In this document: positions 25,140 through 35,849 of the stretch, piece by piece
Layout of the letters: every line of letters begins with the position of its first letter
Position numbering within the stretch: position 1 is the stretch's first letter
From: Flammulina velutipes
Lineage: Eukaryota; Basidiomycota; Agaricomycetes; Agaricales; Physalacriaceae
Reading direction: 5' to 3'
Length of the DNA: 64,000 nucleotides
Assembly (NCBI GenBank): GCA_011800155.1
Contig: CM022378.1
Coordinates: forward strand, 1,054,001-1,118,000
Position numbers and translations under genes: made by a program
Notes under the pieces: model-generated
Databases searched by the model: none
What the model saw: the letters and a program-made list of their open reading frames with translations, nothing else
Told to the model about the DNA's origin: nothing

Positions 25140-25954
25140 TGGCGCCCTGTAATATGACATGGATTTTCAGGAAGTCTGCGCTGAATGGATGTCAAGAGAG
25201 GCTGCTCAGATGCGCTAGCACTAGGCGCCTACTTTGCAAACATAAGTATTTGATCCTTCGAGGTCTATGTAAGCGCAATGCGGGATACTGTACATAAATC
25301 TATAGTACACTTATGCGCATGAATTGAGATGTAAAGGACAAAAAGAACTACTCATTTCTCCCTTGCAAATGTCCAGCTCCAGAATCAGTCGAAGGATCCC
25401 TACCATTCCAAAGAAACGGAAGGCCTTCCCATATCCGGCGTCCGGGACGATGTCCGCCATCAATTTTGGCTCAATACGGTAGACTGTGCCAAACTCGTGT
25501 GAAACAGAGAATCGATGTAGGTTCGGTTGCTCGTCAGCTCACTTATACCGTAGCCCGGTGCACATAACGTTAAAATCTCAACGCGATATCTTGGGGCAAA
25601 ATATCTGGTGTCTACATTAACATATCAACTGAAGGCACCCACAGGCAAAAGAGCAGAAAGCCAAATTCACCCACTGCATTAGTGAAGTGGGTCGATCTAG
25701 CATCCTCGAGCCCCTCGACCACTGAATGCGCCGCCGTTGTAGTTGTGCCAGCCTAGTGATAAATTAGCCCACTCCGTATGTAATGGAAGTGTGCAAGCGC
25801 TAGCGCTAAGTAAAGTTCCATCGCGAGCTGCCAAAGGATTTTCTCAGAAGTGTTTTTGTCGTTCATCGAGTAGCCATCTTCAAGATCGAACGCAAAGCAC
25901 AACCGGCCGGATAAACCCGAAGTCCCACTTGCTGTTTAACCACCATCATCTCAC
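25140..25954. other. Intergenic region with a possible unrecognised minus-strand exon
   Basis: 815 bp without a clear gene. On the minus strand, 25,360-25,500 is open and reads like protein (GTVYRIEPKLMADIVPDAGY...GILRLILELDIC), but I cannot find convincing partners, a start or a family. Confidence 0.3.
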
Positions 25955-27624
25955 ATGCCAGATGATATTCATTGCGAAAATTGCGGCTTTGCCGTTCAGA
26001 AGGAACGAACACCACGCCTCTGCGACCAAACCTCCCCCTACCAATTCCTCATTGGGTCTAAAATCCGGCTCCCTGATGCCGAATCTGGACGGGCAGGTAG
26101 AACCGCATAGAGATCCTTCAGAAGGAACTGAAGGAAAGCCAGTCTCGTCTCCAGCGTCTGCGACGCGCTGTTCTTGGAGCCGAAGCGGACTGTGCAGCTC
26201 TGCTCACGACAATCAATTGCCATATCAGTATCAATCCTCCCGTGCATGACCTCCCCTTCGAACTGCTGGAGCACATCCTCTTACTCTCGTATGATGCCCC
26301 GTTTGATTTGATGGACACTGCAGCAGGCCGTCCATGGGTATTGGCAAGGGCGTGTCGCAGGTGGAAGAGGACAGTCCTGGAGAGCGCAACCACATGGTCA
26401 TCGTTCAGGACGCTAGACCGGATCTATAAAAATTTCAAAACAGATGTTCAGGCGCGTCAGTACGTTGAAGATGCGCTCATTCGCTCGCAGCAGATGCCCC
26501 TCACCATCGAACTGGACACTCAATGTCACTTCATTCCCTTCGATGCCATCAGCGCCCGGGCTTCTCGTCTCCAAAAGCTGACAATATACACAACATCAGG
26601 GTGTCTGTCCAAGCTCAAATGGTCACCTGGGGAGCTCAGTTCGCTTACCAGCCTCCGACTGCTTATATTTCATGTTCAAGATGGGTTCCCATTCGACATC
26701 AGTGATGCGCCCGAGCTCAACCACTTGACTCTTTCTTCATGTCGAGGCGACATGCCTTCATCTATTCGTTTCCCATATCCACAATTGACCAGCTTGGATA
26801 TCCGTCTGGAATCAACCAACTCTAATTTTATGAGCACCAGGTTTATTCTCTCGCAGTGTGCAAATCTGGTCCAATTCGTGGATAGGACTCTCACCTCAGA
26901 CCATTCAACATCTCCAAGCACACAGTGCCTCATTTTGCACGGTCTGCGAGAAATCACCGTCCTGTCGCCGTGCTCCCTCTTTGGCCTCTCCTGCCCCAAT
27001 CTCGAGGTGTTCGGCGCAATGGACATCAAGGTGTTAGAGTTCGAAAGGAACACTGGCAATATGTTCACACAGTTTCTGCAGCCGGTAGACCACCCGTTGC
27101 GGGAGCTACGGCTGGGTTGCAATCCCTCTTATTCCTACACCCGGCGGTCCACCGATATAACTCTTTACAATGACTTCGCCTCCATATCAGCCTCCGTAAT
27201 ACATCTGGACATGGACCTGCGCGGCGGGGGACACGACAAATGGAACTGGTTCACAAACATTCTCACATATGAGCCTCATCGACGGGACAGAGCAATAGTG
27301 GCCCCCCATCTTCAATCGCTGAAACTCGACATCGTGTGGTATTACAAGAGCACACTCAACAAATCATACTTGGACTTGATAGACGGTATCATATCGAGAT
27401 GGGAAATCCCTGCAGGACACACGACCATGTCGAAGTTACGCTCGGTGGAGGTCTTTTTGAGTTTTAGGTTTGGCGGCGACGGGAAAGACCGGTATGGCTA
27501 TGATCTTCCTGTTTTGCCTTTAGAGGACTATTGGCGGGATTTCAAGCAGAATTGGATGTATTTAGAATTGAGGAAGATGGAAGATGAGGGTTTGGAGTTG
27601 ACGATTCATGGTGCGTGCCGCTGA
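25955..27624 (+). pseudogene. F-box protein gene, apparently frameshifted near its N-terminus
   Basis: Resembles the large Agaricomycete F-box/LRR-like family, in which an N-terminal coiled coil precedes an F-box that would dock to Skp1. The first part reads from ATG 25,955 (MPDDIHCENCGFAVQKE...IRLPDAESGRAGRTA) to a TAG at 26,108. In the neighbouring frame, starting immediately there, the typical coiled coil follows (EILQKELKESQSRLQRLRRAV) and then the F-box (VHDLPFELLEHILLLSYDAPFD). About 430 residues of LRR-like body run on to 27,624. That second frame has an in-frame stop at 26,098 and no ATG before the F-box, and no GT-AG intron restores phase. A 1-nt frameshift (mutation or sequencing error) is the simplest reading. 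If it is an error, the gene is intact. Confidence 0.65.
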
Positions 27625-28234
27625 GATTCTTTGTCTATGTTGTTCTGAGTTATTATTCAAGGTGACGCAAGGAAGAGAAGTCCATTCGAATAATTATTAA
27701 ATAATGAGGACGTTGGTAAGTTACATGACTTCCGTTTTTCATTATGTGCAGTACATTTTATTCTGTGGCCTTGAAGATAGTAGGGTTGACTTGAGAATAG
27801 CTGATATCGAGGAATCGGAAATCTTGCTACTCAAGAACGAGCCACCGTTATTGTATATTCGTCTCGTGTGTCGCGAACATTGGCGTTGTGAGAACAATCA
27901 ATGGCGGTTGGTCTTCGCCGGCATTCACCGACTTTGCGCCACATCTATGATCTCACTGTGCGTTCCGCCAGGTTTCAGCATTCATATCCAATGTAGCCAA
28001 CAGGCTTATGAATAAACCAATCCTTGAGTTTTTTACAACCAATGTCGCCATGTAAGCCTCCGAGATGTCAAGCAGGGTTCAAGTTATTAACTCGAATATA
28101 CTATTCATTCGTTCATGAACTCTGAACTTTTGTGGACATGCTAAGCACTAATTAAAGAAGATTGATATAACTGTTTTTTTGGGCAGGTAAATAATGCTAT
28201 ATTTCCGCTTGAGCACGAGACCGTACCCTCGTCC
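27625..28234. other. Intergenic region
   Basis: About 610 bp, convergent between the F-box gene and the epimerase-like gene, AT-rich towards 28,050-28,200. A 103-codon open frame on the plus strand (27,704-28,015) has no recognisable features. Confidence 0.35.
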
Positions 28235-29527
28235 TCATTTCTGGAGTGCAAGGCGAGTCAAAGTCTCGATGTCTCTCTTCAATTCCGAAATACCCCTCTG
28301 TGGTTTCCATCCTAGAGCTCTACCTCTAGATCCCTTACACCTTGTGTTAGCGCTAAGCGCTGGGATATATACAGCCTGCGCCACGTTCAGATTCACACAC
28401 CACCTGACAAGAATAAGGAAACACGCACGTATTCACCCGGGAAGAACATATCCAGCTCCTCCTTCGTCAACGCTCTTTCCCCCAAGGCTGCGTTCGATCC
28501 AGCTCCATGAACAACATCTGCAGCAACCTTCGCGATCCATCTCATCTCGACATCACCATTTTCAGCAAAGTAGAAGCCTTCCGCTCCGTGTGGAGCGGTG
28601 GAGAGCTGATTAAATATGAGAACAGTAAGACTCGCGACATCCTGAATGTCAACAATGGACCAGCTGTTGTACCCGCCACCGATCGTGGCGCTCACTCCAT
28701 TTAGGACCACCACGGGCTGGATAGTTGCAGTGAATACGACGGCGTTGGATCGTTGGATTCCGGCTTCAGTGAGGACGTTGTTAACATCGCCGAATATAGC
28801 TCCCGGGATGAGGAGGTATGAGACTATGTACCCTGGAGTGACAGATTGGTCTGGACGGATATAGGATTGGGATATAGCGGTGCACACCTTCCTGGTCTGC
28901 CTTTAGGAACTCGAGGTCGACATTGCGGTGTACGTTCTCTATGGGGAGACCGGCCATTTCTTCAACGTTGGCGTCGTCCCATACACGATTCGGCACATGC
29001 ATTCCCATTGCCTTATCGGTGACAATACCTACGCCTGACTGAATCGACACATGAGCGAGTTGCGCAAGGGGAGTACCGTGTGTGGACGTACAACATGAAT
29101 AATGGATGTTGGCCTTCCAGTGGCGTCGAACTTTGCCTTGCAGCCTGACAATAGGTTTGCTGTTCCTACCATATCATCGCTGTTGTACTAATCTTGATAA
29201 TCAGCAAGTTAGGTATGTTTCGCAATCGTACCAAGCGTACCGCGTCAATGATCACATCGGCTTCTCTGGTCAAGGTAACGAGGAGAGCGGCATCATTGGG
29301 TGTTCCTTCCGTGACCTTGATTCCGAGGTTGAGAGCTTCCAACTTGCGCGCCTTTTCTGAGCTTCTGACGAGGGCGGTTATAGAAGAACCAGCGTGGCCG
29401 TGATTAAGAAGCTCTAAGAGGATACTACCACCCACATATCCTAAGGGATAGTCAATAAACTGTGTTTCCGGTAAATGGAGTGGCACCTACCTGTGGCGCC
29501 GAGAATCAGTACGTTGGTGGGAGACAT
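28235..29527 (-). CDS. NAD(P)-binding epimerase/NmrA-like Rossmann protein
   Basis: Atypical short-chain dehydrogenase/epimerase family protein. The dinucleotide motif MSPTNVLILGATGYVGGSIL is rebuilt across the first intron (G-x-x-G-x-x-G). Then follow ALVRSSEKARKLEALNLGIKV, EADVIIDA, a YNSDD segment, and PGYIVSYLLIPGAIFGD, which occupies the position of the catalytic/substrate loop. WSIVDIQDVASLTVLIFNQ and a C-terminal GRALGWKPQRGISELK are also present, the latter typical of this fungal family. The last intron has to run to the acceptor before 28,355 to keep frame, giving the stop at 28,235. Substrate unknown; members are often annotated as NAD-dependent epimerases or NmrA-like regulators. 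No signal peptide. Confidence 0.75.
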
Positions 29528-30223
29528 TGGACTGACAGATGACTTGCATTCATTCTAATGTCGTCTTTATATATACCAAGAAACGTCAGTGGATGATTGA
29601 TTCAAATCGGTGATGATAGACAGTGCCGGAAAGGTACGTGCCATAGCATGGCAAAAGAAGTTCAGCCGATTGAATTGACTTGAGCGCACTGGTTATTCAG
29701 CTGATCAGGTACGAGTACGGCAATTCCGCCGCGCGTACTACGCCACATATCATTGTGGTACAACAGTGTGGGCGTCGAAATGAACGGAGTGAATTGACGG
29801 CCAAGTCCCGGAGTATTCGGGATATTCGGACATTGATAATTGATTATGGGATGCGTAGCGCAAGATGCGTCAACGGGAGCGTCGTAACCCCGGATTGATC
29901 ATGGATGTGGCGTAGAAGACTGTCATTCAACCTTTCAAATCATTATTTGCTAACGAGGAATGTCGGCCTCCAGAGCTTTTAATAATGAAAAAACTGGTAG
30001 ATACAAATACTCTCACCTCACGCAATCCTGTGTCTGCCCACCATAAAAATGTCGAGCTCTAGAGTCGAATGGTTCACGGAAGGCCTGGCGAAAGAGCCAG
30101 ACTGGGCCGGTCCGGGTTCCATGTTCGACCACGTGGTACGAAGTGGTGCGACACAAATTTTTGATAAAAAGTAAATCGGACTTGTCTTTTGGTTTGCAAC
30201 CACCACCACCGCGACGAGCAGCC
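29528..30223. other. Divergent intergenic region
   Basis: About 700 bp between divergent starts. It must hold both promoters. A GAATGAATGCAAGTCATC stretch lies just upstream of the epimerase-like gene. A short upstream open frame starting at 30,049 precedes ERG3. No other feature is supported. Confidence 0.4.
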
Positions 30224-31215
30224 ATGGACGTCGTTCTCAACATCGCCGACGACTACGTTCTCGACAAAGTCTGGTCGTACATAGTGCCCTTGACGACGAA
30301 CGCGACGCACTGGGAGCCAGCCAGCAATACTACCCTCACCGTGTCTGCATGGCCTCGCGACTACATTCCGCGCCAGCTGGTCTCTCTCTGCACAATAACG
30401 CTCATCGGCATTCATATTCTCTATTTTGCCTTTGCATACGCATCCTACAAATGGATATTTAACCACGACATGATGCGCCATCCACGCTTTCTAAAGAACC
30501 AAGTCCGCCTCGAGATTATGACCAGCCTCAAAGCATTCCCCGGGATGATGCTCTTGACTTTACCATGGTTCCAGGCGGAGGTCATGGGCTACAGCAGACT
30601 GTACGAGGGATTGGACACATACGGCTACACTTACCTTGTCCTGAGCGTACCATTGTGAGTCTTCTTGTTATGGCAATGTCTTCTTATCTAACGTCGGCCT
30701 AGGTTCCTCCTCTTTACAGACTACCTTGTCTACTGGGTGCACAGAATACTACACGTTCCAGTGTTTTACAAGGCTTTGCACAAGCCTCATCATAAATGGA
30801 TCAGTATGTCATTTGTTTCCTTCACTTGATACCATACTCACGCTACCTCGCTCTAGTTCCTACACCATTCGCATCGCATGCTTTCCACCCCGTCGACGGC
30901 TATCTTCAATCCATCCCATATCATCTCTTCGTCTTCATATTCCCTCTCCATCGCATTCTCTATCTTATTCTTTTCGTGGCGGTCAACTTTTGGACCATCC
31001 TTATTCACGACTCCGACATGATCACCGGGCACCCGCTCGAAACCCTCATCAATGGCCCAGCGCACCATACCCTACACCACATCTATTTTACGGTCAACTA
31101 TGGCCAGTACTTCACCTGGGCGGATCGGGCCGGAAACTCGTATCGCCAGCCAGAAAAGCACCTCGATCCTTTACTCGAAGTGCAAGCATTGGGAAAGGAG
31201 GAGAAGGTCGAGTAG
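30224..31215 (+). CDS. ERG3: Delta(7)-sterol C5(6)-desaturase
   Basis: ER-membrane di-iron enzyme that introduces the C5-C6 double bond in ergosterol synthesis. Three exons (30224-30654, 30703-30803, 30857-31215) encode 296 aa. The fatty-acid-hydroxylase/ERG3 histidine boxes are all present: HRILH, HKPHH (intron close after it) and HHTLHH, together with the conserved [19 protein letters not shown] block that is specific to sterol C5-desaturases. Hydrophobic segments at residues about 50-75, 105-125, 145-165 and 210-245 fit the multi-pass topology. Length is slightly below yeast Erg3. A short upstream open frame at 30,049-30,174 might affect translation; this is speculative. Confidence 0.93.
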
Positions 31216-31694
31216 ATTCATGCATTATTTAGATATGACCGGTAATATGTACCTTGTGGAAAGGCGCACAATGTATATTTTCTGACCTTGACCTCTAATA
31301 GCCGGAGTCTTCGTGCAAGTCTTTCCCAAACCCGTACGATCACTGCGCAAACTCGGGAGTTCACGGTCATTCTTGTCGTCCACCGCTTCAATATTGAAGT
31401 CAGGCTCGTCGTTGAGTCAGACACCGCGGGGTCGCCGAGGTAACATAACGTGAAGCATTGAATACGTTGCTAATTTTAGTGCTTCCCAGAACGTGCCCAG
31501 CACTTTGAGGCGCTTCCAATTTGTCTGTATGTTAGTACGGTCACGGGTCCACAAACTGCCACACATTTATTTTTGCTCGACAACGACACGCATTTAGTTG
31601 CGCTCCTTGGTGACCGGAGCGCTAATTTCGACAGTGCGTAGTCGACATCGTATAAAGGGAGGCACGCGAGTACGCCTCCATCCATCGCATTCCG
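31216..31694. other. Intergenic / promoter region of oxalate decarboxylase
   Basis: 480 bp. Only the TATA element close to its right end is recognisable; no gene is seen. Confidence 0.45.
31651..31656 (+). promoter_or_regulatory. TATA box of the oxalate decarboxylase gene
   Basis: TATAAA in the context CGTATAAAGGGAGG, 38 bp upstream of the start codon. The leader would be very short, consistent with a strongly inducible secreted-enzyme gene. Confidence 0.55.
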
Positions 31695-33945
31695 ATGTTC
31701 AACAACTTCCAACGTCTGCTCACTGTCATCCTTCTCTCCGGTTTTACCGCTGGAGTGCCTTTGGCGTCCACCACGACGGGAACTGGAACTGCGACCGGTA
31801 CCTCAACCGCCGCAGAGCCCAGCGCGACTGTCCCCTTCGCCAGCACTGATCCCAACCCCGTGCTCTGGAATGAGACCAGTGACCCAGCGCTTGTAAAGCC
31901 AGAGAGGAACCAGCTTGGTGCGACAATCCAAGGACCGGATAATCTGCCTATAGACCTTCAGAATCCGGACTTGCTCGCCCCACCGACTACTGATCATGGC
32001 TTTGTGTGAGTTTTTGTATACTAGTACTGGCTGGGTATGTGATTGAAGAGGTTTTACAGCGGTAATGCGAAGTGGCCATTCAGCTTCAGCAAGCAGCGAC
32101 TGCAGACGGGTGGCTGGGCTCGGCAGCAGAATGGTGGGTTGTCTTCGTTGATTTGGGGTGCTTTACACGCTGACGGATCGTTCAAGAGGTCGTTTTGCCT
32201 CTCGCGACTAGTAAGCTAAACCTTTACTTAGCTTGGTCGACAAAGCATAACATTTCGAACAGATCTCGCTTGCACAAATATGCGTCTTGAAGCAGGCGCT
32301 ATCAGGTACTATGGTTCGCATCCTGTCGCGTCAAGAGTTTGACCGCTCTTTCTCACACAGGGAGCTGCATTGGCACAAGAACGCTGAGGTACGTCTGTCT
32401 GACCCAGTCGATATTTTCTTCGAGCTCAGACCTTTCCCTAGTGGGCATATGTTCTGAAGGTGCTGAAAACTGTGTATGCAATTACTTCGTGAGACTGAGA
32501 ATATCGTCGTAGGGGTCTACCCAAATCTCAGCTGTCGATAACGAAGGGCGCAATTATATTTCCACCGTCGTGAGTGTACTTGCGCATGTACTTTATCAGA
32601 CCTATTTACTGAGACCGACTTCTAGGGCCCTGGTGATTTGTGGTATTTCCCACCAGGCATTCCTCACTCGCTACAAGCGACAGCCGATGATCCAGAAGGC
32701 TCAGAGTTCATCTTGGTATGCATTACTCATTCTTTGTGGCCATGACAAGTTGCTGAAGAAAGTCTTTTTGCGAAGGTCTTTGATTCTGGCGCCTTCAATG
32801 ACGACGGTACATTCTTGGTACGAGATCTCTCTCTTTCCTACACATCATAGAACTCAACATATTCAGCTCACTGACTGGCTTTCGCATGTTCCAATGGAAG
32901 GTTGGCCAACCCACTTAAATCAAGTATTGGTATACTAAGAGCTCGACTACTTGTAGTTATTCTGAAGAACTTCAGAGCCAAGAACCCCGCCGCATGGTCT
33001 CACATACCTGCTCAACAGCTATACATCTTCCCTAGCGGTGCGTTTCCTCTTCTTCTGACCGTGACACGGCTTAAGATGCAACACAGAACCTCCTGCGGAC
33101 AACCAGCCGGATCCCGTTAGCCCACAGGGGACTGTTCCCCTTCCGTATTCATTCAACTTCTCCTCTGTTGAGCCGACGCAGTATTCGGGTGGGACAGCGA
33201 AGATTGCGGATTCCACGACGTTTAACATCTCCGTCGCTATCGCCGTGGCGGAGGTTACAGTGGAGCCTGGTGCTTTGAGGTGAGTATCTCCTAGTGGCTT
33301 CGTACGTTCCAAATCTGAGATCTGACCCTTGGTATCAAGAGAGCTGCACTGGCATCCGACTGAGGACGAGTGGACATTCTTCATGTATGTGTACTTTCGG
33401 AGATGCCAAGATGGATAATGACTCGGTTCACAGCTCCGGAAACGCGAGGGTGACCATTTTCGCTGCGCAGAGTGTAGCCTCTACGTTTGATTACCAAGGT
33501 GGTGATATCGGTGAGTACGTTTAGTCTGAGCGAAATGCTCAGTGAAGCTGACTACCGACAGCTTACGTTCCTGCATCTATGGGTACCATTTTATCTTCCT
33601 CCATCTTGCCTGAATCTTTTCTGACATCTTTTACTACAGGCCATTATGTAGAGAACATTGGAAACACGACTTTAACTTATCTGGAGGTCTTCAATACCGG
33701 TGCGTTATACAAGAATGCGCGTTGTTCTTCTGCTCATGTGTATCATGCAGACCGTTTTGCTGATGTCAGTTTAAGTCAGGTATGTTTGTTGTAGCATATA
33801 CGGAGTTATATACTGAGCGAGTGCACAGTGGCTGGCGTTAACACCTCCGAGTGTCGTGCAGGCGCACCTGAACTTGGACGACGAGACACTTGCGGAGCTC
33901 AAGCAGTTTGCGACCAAGGCGACTGTTGTTGGTCCTGTGAACTGA
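31695..33945 (+). CDS. Oxalate decarboxylase (bicupin)
   Basis: Secreted Mn-dependent bicupin converting oxalate to formate and CO2. Wood-decay fungi use it to control oxalate levels and pH. An N-terminal signal peptide ([20 protein letters not shown]) and a Thr/Gly-rich segment precede cupin 1. There the metal site is [15 protein letters not shown] (split by an intron after Glu) and the last His is in [11 protein letters not shown]. Cupin 2 repeats it with [15 protein letters not shown] and the final His in [28 protein letters not shown] is the family's N-terminal signature. About 15 introns, several only 45-55 nt. Residues between the cupins ([21 protein letters not shown]) also match. Ends in KATVVGPVN. 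Confidence 0.93.
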
Positions 33946-34134
33946 ACTTTCGTTCCTTTAAACTCATCAGATTATCATTGGAATTCTATGTAGATGTTGT
34001 AATCAATGCAGTTCTTCGGCTATCCCGTTGAAGAGGATATTGATGATAATGCATTATGGGCAAGTTCATTATTCGAATAAACTTAACTGAGATCAGCCTC
34101 GCTGCAACGGAGCGGTTTCCTTTTACGGCCGGAT

Positions 34135-35390
34135 ATGATTTCCTCCCGGCCGGTCGCTTTGTTCCTCTCCTCCATCCTTTGGCTAGGGCACATTCTCGTT
34201 CCACGTATGGTGGTTGTATTGGACTTTGGCGAGGACCGTAGCAAGTTCAAGGCCTTTGATTACACCTACACCCTTGATGTCACTAATTGCCGCGAGTTGA
34301 CTCTGGAAGCGATAGACGTTCCCGACACGATACCCTCAACCGCGCCGTCACGATTGTCCGTGTCATCTCGCATCCACACGACCGAACACTCTACGGTTTT
34401 TCGGGTGACAGATGGTGAACAGCTATTCGTCGTGAAATTTGCACTTTGGTCTGGTATACCAACAGATGATCTGGAGACGGAGGTTGGTAACTACAACAAG
34501 CTCTCTCATATACAGGGCACTGTTATCCCAAAGTTCTTTGGTCACTACCGAGCGGAGAAGGAGGAAATGTTCAAAAAGGATAAGACCCGTGTCATTTCTT
34601 GCATCATTCTCGAAGACTGTGGCAATAGCATACCCTTGGGGCGCTGGAGCTACCTCGACAAGCAGGCTACGTACGTGACATCCATATTGTTAACATCTGC
34701 GTCTGATATAGAATATTAGATATTTGGTCTTTGATCTATTAGAAAAGATTCACCTCGTGGGTCATGTCCATCCAAACAACTTCGAGCCACGGAACGTCGT
34801 AGAGCGTCATGGAGCATATCGCGTCATTGACCTCCATGACTTGTCCCCCCACGAATGCGCTTTCGACGGAACATATTTCGCAGCTGATGGGGGCCCTCTC
34901 TTCTCATTGCTTTGCCCGACGATCGAACATTTGGCTTGGGAGGCCAACTATTGGTGTCAATCAGAGAGCCAGAGGAGTAGGCGGCATTCAATATTATATC
35001 AAGCTTTATACTCATGCAATATCTACAGAAGCTGACGCAGAGGAAGAAGATACATGGGTCAGGATTGGTGGCGCGCGCTTCCCCGAAGAATACATGCCGC
35101 CACAAGACGTCGTTGACCAAATCGTCCCCCCCTGCATCAATTATTTCTGCGCTACCCTCAGGATGTTTAACGATAGGTTCTTCCGATTTTTCTTCGGAGT
35201 GAGGAACGAACATGCTTTGACTGTGGAGGAGGATTCTAGCCTTGTGGGTATCCCTGCGGAGGAGTGCCCATATACAGAGGATGAGATTGAGGCATACAAG
35301 GAGTGGTGGAAGGACTGTGGGTTGCCTACAACGACGGACGAGGTGATGCAGCAGATCGAAGAGTTTCGTTACAAGAAGGCTGAGATATAG
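34135..35390 (+). CDS. Kinase-like fold protein, probably catalytically impaired
   Basis: A basidiomycete protein-kinase-like family member. Residues 1-22 are hydrophobic (MISSRPVALFLSSILWLGHI), so it may be secreted or anchored; an internal ATG at 34,207 would remove this. The N-lobe Lys is in LFVVKFALWSG and the hinge-like CIILEDCG follows. The catalytic loop reads GHVHPNNFEPRNVV where active relatives have HGD, so Asp is replaced by Asn. The metal-binding segment is VIDLHD. The C-terminal half (DEIEAYKEWWKDCGLPTT) is helical. The first intron (about 34,672-34,718) is canonical. Between 34,955 and 35,005 the frame must change, but I could not find a clean GT-AG solution, so this junction is unsure and may hide a frameshift. 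Confidence 0.55.
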
Positions 35391-35849
35391 CTGTAGGTAG
35401 CTGGCACTTGTATGAATAATGTTCGATTCTTATTATCCTCGTCAAGCATTACTTATGTGACTCGGAAACAGTGAACGAGATCGAAATGTGGTATTTGGGA
35501 TATATAGATTTCTCAGCGCCAGGAGGATCATTGTCATGTAGTATTCATAGACTTATACTACTCGAGTGATAAAGTGAGCTAGGTTATCGACCTAAATTGC
35601 TGGTTCTCCCACTGAGGAAAACCCGCCACAAACCGGTTCGGCTCGGCCCGTGACCAGGAACAAAGGAGACGAACACACGAACACGTGATGAACGCCTCTT
35701 GGAAACCGACCACGATTGTCGCTGCCCGTTCATTGTTCGTTTTATCTGCCGACGCTCGTGCCGCACAGCCTACAAAAGACTCGCCCACAATGTTGTCTGT
35801 AATATGCATCCTTGACTGCTTTCCACCACCATCCACTTTCTTCAACGAC
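35391..35849. other. Intergenic region / possible 5' extension of next gene
   Basis: About 460 bp. From ATG 35,688 the frame is open into the FunK1-like gene, so its true start may lie here; no other feature is seen. Confidence 0.35.

Noticed and set aside
30049..30174. N-terminal extension of ERG3 from ATG 30,049
   Set aside because: That frame ends in a stop before 30,224, and the protein from 30,224 has normal ERG3 length and start.
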